Below, in pieces: positions 1 through 6,758 of a DNA stretch of 21,265 bases. The position numbers were made by a program, and so were the translations under genes. The DNA comes from Trachipleistophora hominis. Taxonomy: Eukaryota; Microsporidia; Pleistophoridae. How positions within the stretch are numbered: the stretch's first letter is position 1; each line of letters opens with the position of its first letter. The notes beneath the pieces were generated by a model. It was not told the origin of the DNA. It was given only the letters and a program-made list of their open reading frames with translations, and did not search any database. Where the stretch lies: NCBI GenBank assembly GCA_000316135.1, contig JH993964.1:23135-44399 (forward strand). Reading direction: 5' to 3'.

Positions 1-6
1 TATCAT

Positions 7-780
7 TCAAATACCGTTTGCAAGGTTTACAGCATCATCCTTCTTTACAATTTTCACTCTTTGTGTCAACGGCACGTAAGTTATGCCCAGATCATTGACC
101 GTCTTATTCAAGAAGCACAAGAAAAACGTTTTTCTTTCAAGAAATGCCTCATAATCCTGCCAATTGCCATCATACTGCATGTAAATCCTGATAAACAACT
201 TATTAGAGTCTTCTATGTGATCGTAGTTCAACATAAAGAATTCGTTATAATAATTCTTATTCAACCGTAAGAACGTCTTTATGTTGTACTTGAGCAGTTC
301 TATCTTATTTATTGGCGTATCACTGCTTATCTGTATTACATGTGCCTCTGACATGATGGCACTTCTACGTACGTTGGTGATTGCCTTGTTGGCAAGGACA
401 ATGTTCGGTATTATCACGTATACCCCATCAAACCTACGGAACGTGGTTGATAATACGTTTAGCTCCGTTACTACCAAATTCTCTAATTCGTTGTCGATGA
501 AAATGAAGACTCGGTCACCTACATCGTACGGCTTAACACAAAATACGAATACTGTGCTACTTATCGCTTCCTTTATGGTAGAGTTGAGAATAAAACCTGT
601 GCCGAAGAGAGCAGAGATGATATCAATCGTAGTATCAGTTTTGTTCAGAAAAATACCTAAAAAGATGCTCAGAGCAACGAACGCAATCACCACAGAAAGC
701 GTGTATCCCCACTCTGTCCAGTGCTGCATTGTTTTGCTCAAAGCTTCTGCTAAGGAAGCAATGCTCCTTGTCTTTGCGTT
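7..780 (-). CDS. MscS-like mechanosensitive channel, pore helix and beta domain (downstream frame)
   Basis: This open frame begins after a TAG at 783-781 and ends with TGA at 9-7. There is no good independent start: a TTG lies at 741 and the first ATG at 729. Counting from the TTG, there is a hydrophobic helix at about 13-32, then a Gly/Ala/Ser-containing pore-lining helix with the pattern ALFGTGFILNSTIKE at 44-58. The family signature PYDVGDRV follows at 71-78. Further on are LSTTFRRFDG and the IPN motif (111-113), which belong to the MscS beta domain. These features identify the MscS superfamily with good confidence. Because the helix before the pore is cut at the 5' edge and the upstream frame (635-2176) supplies the missing membrane segments, the two frames are most likely one gene joined by a +1 shift near 775-770. 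Independent translation from 729 is possible but would give an incomplete channel. Confidence 0.85.
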   Translation of the reverse strand, partial: NAKTRSIASLAEALSKTMQHWTEWGYTLSVVIAFVALSIFLGIFLNKTDTTIDIISALFGTGFILNSTIKEAISSTVFVFCVKPYDVGDRVFIFIDNELENLVVTELNVLSTTFRRFDGVYVIIPNIVLANKAITNVRRSAIMSEAHVIQISSDTPINKIELLKYNIKTFLRLNKNYYNEFFMLNYDHIEDSNKLFIRIYMQYDGNWQDYEAFLERKTFFLCFLNKTVNDLGITYVPLTQRVKIVKKDDAVNLANGI

Positions 781-2176
781 CTAAAAGGGCGTAGATCATT
801 TTTTCGTTGTACGTGTCCCTAGGCTTAATCTTAAGAAGCACGCAGAAACGCTCAAACAGTTCTCTGCTCGCAAACAAGCCTGCAAAATCGTTGATGGTGT
901 TGAACGAGTTTGAAGTGTTTGAGCCCGCGTATATTTTTTTGGAGCGCTTCAACCAAAACTCCTTGGAGGCCTGGTCATTCTTAAACGGGTCTATCGGCCG
1001 TGCATGTATTTTGCTGAACTCAGTAAGAAGTACATTCTCCGTTTCTTTTTTCTTCAAATCATCAACAAATAGCCGTTCAAACACCTGAACAGCCTTTTCT
1101 TGTGATTTATGCTTGCCGTATGGTAAGAAGTTCTTCCAGTACGAATCGTTCTTTGCATCCCCGATCGAGTCTAAACCCCTCAGCCCCTTCAGGAAGTTCT
1201 TGAAATACTCGTCCAGCAGGATCAGTCTGACCCTGTTAAGGTGTGTACTGTAGTTGAAGGTAAGGCTGACCTTCTTCAATATGAACGTTTTTAACGTGAG
1301 AAGAAAGTTCGCAAAGAGGAGAGTACTCAGGACGTGGCTTATATCTAAGTTAGTGCCCTTAGCAAACTGCAGATTAGCCATCCGCTTGTACATGAAGGTG
1401 ATCAACAGCGTGATTAGTATTATAAGCATGGCGATGTGGCAGTTTAAAGAACAAAACGTTGCGAACCAGCCATCCTGATCGCCAAGGTACTTCAGCAGGA
1501 TCTGTGCCACGTAGTATATCACGGATGCTATGCATCCCATGATAAAAAGAACGATCGCAATGCCGAAGAACACCGGTCTTAATTTAAGGGGCCACTCCTT
1601 GAGCACATCACTGCCCTCCTCCTTCTGAAAGCATGTGTACGTGTAATCGGCAGGTATGCATAGCGCTGTCAGCAGAATGATAACACTCCCCAGGAAAAAG
1701 TAAATAAAATCAATCTCGAGCAGTCTATCGAAAAAAACGAATACTCTTCTGAAAAAATGTGTCATCTTTGACGACGGCTCCTTCCCAAGAGCATTGTAAT
1801 CGCTGTCCCTCGTGAGAGTACTATCACTGTCATGCAGGCCCCTCCTCTCGGGCGTATCATACTGGTGGTGCGAACTGGCATCATTCTCTAAGTGGAGCGC
1901 TCTACTCCTCCGCAGATACTCTCTCTCTTCGTCATTTGGCTCATTCCGATTTATGATGCTATAAGCGCCGTCGCTCCGTCTATTTCTGCTTGGCATAACT
2001 TCCTCGTTGCTCGGCGCATTTTCTTCGTTGCTTACACTCTCGTGCTCTCTCTCCGCACCCTCATCGCTCTCATCAGGATAGCGAATATTGACGGAAACTG
2101 GGCCGTTCTCCCCTTCTGATTCTTCTGACTCATTGTGCCTGCTTCCTCTGCCTGGTCTGTCATCGTTTCTTGGCAT
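635..2176 (-). CDS. MscS-like mechanosensitive channel, N-terminal membrane part (frame-shifted gene)
   Basis: This 513-codon frame starts at the ATG at 2176. Residues 1-135 are hydrophilic, acidic and Ser/Arg-rich, with no recognisable domain. Four hydrophobic segments follow, at about 157-173, 201-228, 243-263 and 283-300. Residues 301-470 are a charged soluble stretch ending in a helix like the one that precedes the last membrane helices in fungal Msy/MscS proteins; the EF-hand usually found there is not recognisable. From about residue 471 the frame loses protein-like character and runs to a stop at 635. The expected continuation, an MscS pore helix and beta domain, is encoded in the next frame (7-780). 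I therefore read this as the 5' part of one channel gene of about 720 codons, or as a frame-broken copy. The known family role is tension-gated ion release, in fungi at internal membranes. On the minus strand a CCC lies about 18-20 nt before the ATG. Confidence 0.8.
   Translation of the reverse strand: MPRNDDRPGRGSRHNESEESEGENGPVSVNIRYPDESDEGAEREHESVSNEENAPSNEEVMPSRNRRSDGAYSIINRNEPNDEEREYLRRSRALHLENDASSHHQYDTPERRGLHDSDSTLTRDSDYNALGKEPSSKMTHFFRRVFVFFDRLLEIDFIYFFLGSVIILLTALCIPADYTYTCFQKEEGSDVLKEWPLKLRPVFFGIAIVLFIMGCIASVIYYVAQILLKYLGDQDGWFATFCSLNCHIAMLIILITLLITFMYKRMANLQFAKGTNLDISHVLSTLLFANFLLTLKTFILKKVSLTFNYSTHLNRVRLILLDEYFKNFLKGLRGLDSIGDAKNDSYWKNFLPYGKHKSQEKAVQVFERLFVDDLKKKETENVLLTEFSKIHARPIDPFKNDQASKEFWLKRSKKIYAGSNTSNSFNTINDFAGLFASRELFERFCVLLKIKPRDTYNEKMIYALLERKDKEHCFLSRSFEQNNAALDRVGIHAFCGDCVRCSEHLFRYFSEQN
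740..781 (-). other. Reading-frame junction (+1) in the MscS-like gene
   Basis: Reading the minus strand, the upstream frame is family-like through the codons GAA CGC AAA (781-773). The downstream frame is family-like from ACA AGG AGC ATT (771 onward). Skipping the single G at 772 joins them without a stop. Both frames are open from 780 to 635, so the switch could lie anywhere before the pore helix, but protein character favours 781-740. No GT...AG intron is visible at this place. The causes to separate are a sequencing or assembly indel, a true disabling mutation, or +1 ribosomal frameshifting. Confidence 0.7.
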
Positions 2177-2193
2177 CGTATCTCCTTTTTAAA

Positions 2194-2196
2194 GGG
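2194..2196 (-). promoter_or_regulatory. CCC motif upstream of the MscS-like gene
   Basis: On the minus strand a CCC followed by TTTAAAAAGG lies 18-20 nt before the ATG at 2176. Microsporidian genes commonly carry a short C- or G-triplet near the transcription start just upstream of the start codon. This copy is further from the ATG than those of NSF, the SWIM gene and the Swd2-like gene, so the assignment is tentative. Confidence 0.35.
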
Positions 2197-2240
2197 ATTA
2201 AAAAAATGGATGAGATATACCAACGAATGAATCGCTGTTT

Positions 2241-2465
2241 ATGCGCGTGCAATCCGTTTATATACTTTTAGTACTTTATGCGTTTATGCAAGCACATATA
2301 AATATAGAATGCATAAATGATTTCAATTGTCGTATTAACGAAAGCTATCGCATGATCAGTAATCATCATCATGCTGATCAATCACCAATTGTGATCGTTG
2401 TAAACTCGTCAGATGAACATGCAGCATTACATTGCGATGACAAACAATGCTGTGCCTTAGGTTGA
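2241..2465 (+). CDS. Possible small secreted Cys-containing protein
   Basis: This is a 74-codon frame from ATG to TGA. Residues 1-23 look like a signal peptide: a short basic start, then a VYILLVLYAFMQA core. The remaining 50 residues are hydrophilic, with cysteines at 24, 30, 65, 70 and 71, a His run at 42-44 and an Asp/Glu-rich end. No family is recognised. It diverges from the MscS-like gene with about 64 bp between the two starts, a normal arrangement in this kind of genome. Against it: the frame is short, has no clear ACCCC motif, and has codon use closer to the AT-rich surroundings than to the conserved genes. It could be chance, or a lineage-specific secreted protein. Confidence 0.4.
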   Translation: MRVQSVYILLVLYAFMQAHINIECINDFNCRINESYRMISNHHHADQSPIVIVVNSSDEHAALHCDDKQCCALG

Positions 2466-2884
2466 ACGTGTTTAGTGTGCAGTTATTCAATTTTTTAAAA
2501 ACATTAATTTAATTTTAACCTCACAGCACATCATCCAATCAAACTAATTTTTTTGGTCCGCTGGGACAGACCATGGCCCCAGCCTTTGCCGTTATTCAAT
2601 GTCAGCCCTCTTTATTGTAGTTTCTCTATTTAGAACGATTTATCCATAAATACGTTTTTTTGGCCCTTTAGCGCTTATTTTGCTTACAAATAGTGTAATG
2701 CAGTGAGGTGAGTGGTAACTGAAGTATTAAATTATATTTTATTTGGTACTTGTTTGCAATAAGACACGCCTACGGGAACACTACGGTACAAATACCTCCT
2801 ATAGCAGAAGAATTTCCGTAAAAATTAGAAAAAAGGCTCATAGAGAAGAAACGCGTACGTTCTTTTTATAGAATTTGAAGATGA

Positions 2885-2926
2885 AATGGTTTAATGTTTA
2901 AACCAAGCACGGTTTAAGAAACCATT
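2885..2926. repeat. Two-part hairpin (15 paired bases)
   Basis: The outer arms 2885-2892 (AATGGTTT) and 2919-2926 (AAACCATT) are perfect 8-bp complements. The inner arms 2898-2904 (TTAAACC) and 2911-2917 (GGTTTAA) are perfect 7-bp complements around a 6-nt loop, AAGCAC. An asymmetric internal loop (5 nt against 1 nt) separates the two stems. It lies about 175-215 nt past the NSF stop codon in that gene's direction, so it could be a 3'-end or RNA-stability structure. Function is unknown. Confidence 0.6.
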
Positions 2927-3002
2927 CACCACCAAAATTTTTTTACAACTACGAATTCGCGGATTCTCCGGGCTAATCTTTAAAAGGGGCTTTCGCGGTA
3001 TC

Positions 3003-3025
3003 CACGGATCAACCAGAGATTCGTG
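3003..3025. repeat. 8-bp hairpin in a GC-rich patch
   Basis: CACGGATC (3003-3010) pairs with GATTCGTG (3018-3025) with one G-U pair and a 7-nt loop. It sits in an unusually GC-rich patch about 75-100 nt past the NSF stop. It lacks a T-arm, an acceptor stem and a U at loop position 33, so it is not a tRNA anticodon arm. Confidence 0.5.
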
Positions 3026-3100
3026 TCCTGCGGGTAAGCACTAGGCAAGACGCGTCTAACAAAAGCACAAAATTTACTGAACGTAATAAAGCACGGCTAC

Positions 3101-5260
3101 TCACTCGGTCGCAAGATCGCAGATATCCAACATTCCAAGCAACTCCCTAATTCCTATCTCACCACACTCTACCCGTCCAAATGCTTCATTCTGTTCTTTA
3201 AGCTCCTCAATATCATTCCCACTAATCTTTCTTACCACCACCAGGCTATCAAAGCTTTCTCTAAGGCTCAGTTCCTCCATTATCTCCAGAGACGAGCACG
3301 TAGCGATCACAAAGCACTTGCCGTTGCTCTCCATCCTTACGAATGTCTTGATAGTCTGCAGAACAGCATTGCTGAACCGGGGGCCTAGCGGAACGTAATC
3401 TATCAGAGATTCGATGTCATCAATGATTATGAGGCACTGCTTGCATTTGTAGCCATTGATGAATATTTCCTTGATAAATTGTATCTTCTCTACCTCACTG
3501 TAACCGATCACCTCACGCGGGCTGATCAGCTTGACGTACGGTATCTTCATGCTGAGCGCAGCTCTCACTGAAAGTGTCGTCTTGCCCACTCCGCTCTCAC
3601 CGCACAGCAAAATGTTGCTCGTGTTGTAGAACGTGGTCTTGAGCAGGTAAGCGATTTTTTCCTTGATCTGCTGCATGATATCGGCATGGTGTCTGAGCGA
3701 GTAGTAATTCTTCTTAAAGATCGTGAATTCCTGCTCATTGAGACCAAATGCCGGTTTTACCTCGTCAATCGCCTTCAGAAAGTCCTCCATCGTGACTCTG
3801 ATGTTGTCGCTTACCCTGATAGTGTTGGGCGAGCTCTCCCCAGATGCTCCCTGCCTGCCGGCAGCACTGCCCGTGCAGTAATTATCACCACCATTCTCAG
3901 ACCCTGCATCGCTTGATCCCTCGTCAATGCCGCTGTCTGCATCATCACCTGCACTCCCCGTTTTTCTCTTCAGCCCGCGTTCAAGCGCGTAGCTAACCGC
4001 GCTTTTCACCACTGCCGTGAGCTCAGCACCCGTGTAATTATTCGTTTGCTTCGCAACCTCCTCCAAACTAACACCGTCAAGCACGTTATTCTTCTTGAGG
4101 GCTGCCGTGTGAATCTCCAGTATTTCTTTTCGGTCCTCGAGGTTAGGCAACCCGATTTCCACGTGGATCTCGAACCTTCCCGGCCGGAGCAGCGCCGGAT
4201 CGATGAGATCCATCCGATTGGTCATGCCAATCACAAGAATGTTGTTCAGACTCTCCACACCGTCCATCTTTGACAGCAGCTGATTTACCACCTGGTCGGT
4301 AATCGACGAATTTTCGCTTCTCTTCTTGCACACGGCGTCAATCTCGTCAAATATTATGATGTGCAGATGCGATGCGCTCCCTTTCTTCCTCCATTCCTTC
4401 TCTGCATCCTTGAACAGTTCGCGTATGTTTTCTTCGCTCTGGCCCACGTATTTGTTGAGCACTTCCGGGCCGTTCACTATTTTAGGCTCTCGTGCATTCA
4501 ACAGCCTGCCGATCTGCCGGGCTATCAACGTCTTTCCTGTGCCTGGCGGGCCGTACAGCATGATGCCCTTCACGTGGTCAATGTGCAGCCGGTCCATCAG
4601 GTCCTTCTTGTACACCCTGCTCAGGAACGCCCTCCTGAACATCGTCGCAAATTCTTCCTTCAGACCGCCTATGCCGAGGCTAAAGAAGTTAAAATTGGTC
4701 TTGAGCAGCATATTTTCATCGCTGGGCTGATCGATCGCTAAATGCGCACTCTCAGAAAAAAAGTGGACCGTTGTCTTGTAACTCACCATTCCACACACAT
4801 TCACCGCATCTTCTCTCGCCTCTCCATCCTCAAGCATAACCTCACACACCTCAGCCTTGATAGGATCGTCCTCGTACTTCATGTAAAAGAGCTGCCCGAG
4901 ACTGAGCGGATAATTGTTGTAGAGACTTATGAATCGCTCCGTCATTTCCTTCCTGCCAACCGTTTTGTCGCCTGCTCGCACCGGCAGCAATTTAATCTTG
5001 ACCAGTGTTATGTCCATCAGCTTGCCTGTAAACTCTTTTGCGGTTACTTCACCGTCAATTGCAACGTTGTGGTTCTCTCGTTGCGCGCTGTTCATTTCTA
5101 TGACGCGGTTGCTCGTTGGCAGCGCGTTGTGGGCGTAGATAATGTTGTTGATTGAGACTAGGGATGTGGGCGGGAAGAGGGCCGGCATAGCTATTGTTGG
5201 GGAGTAGAGTGAGGCGGGCATGAGCGGTTTTTTCACTTTCAGTCTTATCTGATCGGGCAT
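3101..5260 (-). CDS. SEC18: NSF/Sec18 vesicle-fusion AAA ATPase
   Basis: This is a 719-residue hexameric ATPase that, with alpha-SNAP, disassembles SNARE complexes after membrane fusion. Residues 1 to about 190 are the N domain. The D1 module carries Walker A GPPGTGKT at 237-244, Walker B IIIFDEID at 301-308 and the arginine-finger segment ALLRPGRFE at about 356-364. The D2 module carries Walker A GESGVGKT at 554-561, Walker B IIIDDIE at about 611-617 and the NSF-specific block LIDYVPLGPRFSN. Between D1 and D2, residues about 435-480 are a Gly/Ser/Asp-rich low-complexity insert not expected in NSF. I start at the ATG at 5260, preceded directly by CCCACCCCCACC; a GTG five codons upstream (5275) is in frame but less likely. 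Length is close to the fungal protein. Identity is secure from the D1/D2 motifs together. Confidence 0.96.
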   Translation of the reverse strand: MPDQIRLKVKKPLMPASLYSPTIAMPALFPPTSLVSINNIIYAHNALPTSNRVIEMNSAQRENHNVAIDGEVTAKEFTGKLMDITLVKIKLLPVRAGDKTVGRKEMTERFISLYNNYPLSLGQLFYMKYEDDPIKAEVCEVMLEDGEAREDAVNVCGMVSYKTTVHFFSESAHLAIDQPSDENMLLKTNFNFFSLGIGGLKEEFATMFRRAFLSRVYKKDLMDRLHIDHVKGIMLYGPPGTGKTLIARQIGRLLNAREPKIVNGPEVLNKYVGQSEENIRELFKDAEKEWRKKGSASHLHIIIFDEIDAVCKKRSENSSITDQVVNQLLSKMDGVESLNNILVIGMTNRMDLIDPALLRPGRFEIHVEIGLPNLEDRKEILEIHTAALKKNNVLDGVSLEEVAKQTNNYTGAELTAVVKSAVSYALERGLKRKTGSAGDDADSGIDEGSSDAGSENGGDNYCTGSAAGRQGASGESSPNTIRVSDNIRVTMEDFLKAIDEVKPAFGLNEQEFTIFKKNYYSLRHHADIMQQIKEKIAYLLKTTFYNTSNILLCGESGVGKTTLSVRAALSMKIPYVKLISPREVIGYSEVEKIQFIKEIFINGYKCKQCLIIIDDIESLIDYVPLGPRFSNAVLQTIKTFVRMESNGKCFVIATCSSLEIMEELSLRESFDSLVVVRKISGNDIEELKEQNEAFGRVECGEIGIRELLGMLDICDLATE

Positions 5261-5275
5261 GGTGGGGGTGGGCAC
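5261..5275 (-). promoter_or_regulatory. C-rich start-site motif of NSF
   Basis: On the minus strand GTGCCCACCCCCACC abuts the ATG. It matches the C-triplet motif seen directly before the starts of the SWIM and Swd2-like genes in this window. It supports choosing the ATG at 5260 rather than the upstream GTG, which is part of the motif. Confidence 0.55.
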
Positions 5276-6758
5276 GAGTACCCGTTTTTATTGTGGACGT
5301 GATCAACAACAACGGCTAAACTCCTTGACCGTGAGAATATGAAAATCTTAGGCTGAGGATTTTTCGCCCGTTTTCTAAATAAATCACTTTAAATTTATGA
5401 AAAGGAGTTTTAATGTTGAAAGAAGTAGAAATAGTGGTAGAGGATGTAGATGTAAAACTAGGAGGGCCTCTTTGTATTTGATACACGTTATTTTCTACGG
5501 TACACTAGGCACCAAACCTTGTTTGGTTTGTGTGGTCGGTGTATTCAACACATTTTTCGTTTTATTCGTAATATTTAACGTATGAAGGAGATTTTGCATT
5601 TTATTAGGAGAATACGAACTGTAAAACCACATTTTAGCAAATATTTGCGTGTAATACGTGCATAGTATAACTGAACACGTTGAGAACGCGAACGTTGTAC
5701 ATAAATCGCATATTAAGAACGTGCATCGTGTTCATTTCAACTAAATATTTTTTTAAAATTAATTTTTATTATATCCGTAAACATTTGTTAATTTGATAGA
5801 TACGCTTACGTAGATTTATTGTACCGCTTACACGGGAGGATGCTGTATATAATTGTTAACACGCATTTTCTTCTGCGGTTATAGTCTTATAATATGGTTT
5901 TCAACGTAAATGTAGAACTATAAACTGTGCTATCCTCGTAAAAATAATGACTTAGTGTTTTATTCAGAACTCTGTTAATTTATTTTTTTTACATTAAACC
6001 ATTGCCTCTATTTCTAAGCTATCGCTCGTGTTTTTATTTTTTATGTGATTTAAAAGGTCAATCATAGATCAAACTTTGTGTTTTATATCTAATTTTTCTT
6101 ACTAATCATTTCATTTGTTTTACGTACACAAATTTTTAAACATAATTGGTGAAATAATGTGAAGATCTCGAAAGAAGAGAATCACACAAACTTCCATTTT
6201 CAGGTTTTGGTGTAAAATAAACAGCGTAGTTACTTTCTTGCTTGTATATTAAGATCGTGCGTTTTTAAAATAGCTAAGTAACCAGAGAGTCTGCTCAGTT
6301 GGTAAAAATCAATATATTATTGAAAAAGGATTATGAAATAAATCACTTAGTGAATAAATAGTAAAAAACGCTTGCTTGAATTATAGGGCATTGGTTGTAT
6401 TCGTTTACTAAAATATACTTTTGGTTAAATCAGTGATAAAATAGTTGTGTTAGATAGTGACAAATAAATAAAACATTTTTTAGAAAAAAGTATTTAAGAA
6501 TAACGTTTTAAACCACCAATCACAGAGAGTTTATCTTATGTCTTTGCTGTTTTTAATATTTAGCGTTTGTCATTCAAACAAAGTTTGAAAAGTGGTATGT
6601 ACTGATAAAAATCCTATAATATCATAAACAATTGGGGATTGCTGTTACTCTCCAAAATAATAAATTTAATGATTAAACTTGTGTTCAAAGTAATATTATT
6701 TTTCAGACACGGTATTGAACTTATGAATTGGTGGTTATGATGGATCAACTCCGCTTCA
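5276..6758. other. AT-rich gene-poor spacer
   Basis: This lies between the NSF start and the 3' end of the first LRR gene. It is strongly AT-rich with stops in every frame. The only frame of note is a weak 62-codon one at 5397-5585, which contains a perfect 7-bp hairpin at 5512-5528 (ACCAAAC, loop CTT, GTTTGGT). No RNA gene is recognised; a D-arm-like string near 6296 has no matching stem or B box. Confidence 0.65.
5397..5585 (+). CDS. Weak small ORF with hydrophobic C-terminal half
   Basis: This is a 62-codon frame from ATG to TGA. The first 25 residues are Arg/Ser-rich; the second half (about 26-62) is hydrophobic and could cross a membrane. The ATG is preceded directly by AAATTT, a motif reported near microsporidian starts, and the frame diverges from NSF with about 135 bp between starts. 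No family is recognised and the composition could arise by chance, so this is at best a candidate. Confidence 0.22.
   Translation: MKRSFNVERSRNSGRGCRCKTRRASLYLIHVIFYGTLGTKPCLVCVVGVFNTFFVLFVIFNV

Larger units (their letters stand above)
2466..3100. other. Gene-free spacer downstream of NSF
   Basis: No convincing coding frame is present. The stretch holds a small GC-rich patch at about 2558-2590 with two competing stems (GGTC/GACC and GCTGGG/CCCAGC), a strong two-part hairpin at 2885-2926, and a second GC-rich patch at about 2950-3055 that includes an 8-bp hairpin at 3003-3025. It lies 3' of NSF and is probably partly 3' UTR. tRNA, rRNA and U6 signatures were looked for and not found. Confidence 0.7.

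Noticed and set aside
2568..2590. ACAGA...CATGGCCCC resembling U6 snRNA
   Set aside because: The order is compressed and the rest of U6, including the 3' T-run, is absent.
3003..3017. CTGGTTGATCC on the minus strand, like the 5' end of eukaryotic SSU rRNA
   Set aside because: The match stops after 11 nt and nothing downstream resembles rRNA.
3040..3051. 12-bp match ACTAGGCAAGAC to the tandem repeat at about 19994-20005 (opposite strand)
   Set aside because: Matches of this length are expected by chance in 21 kb, and the flanks align only loosely.
4326..5155. Plus-strand frames of 126-137 codons inside NSF
   Set aside because: They lie opposite unmistakable NSF coding sequence and are antisense shadows.
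6290..6312. tRNA D-arm-like string (CTGCTCAGTTGGTAAAAATC)
   Set aside because: The 3' side of the D stem, an anticodon arm, a B box and a matching acceptor stem are all missing.
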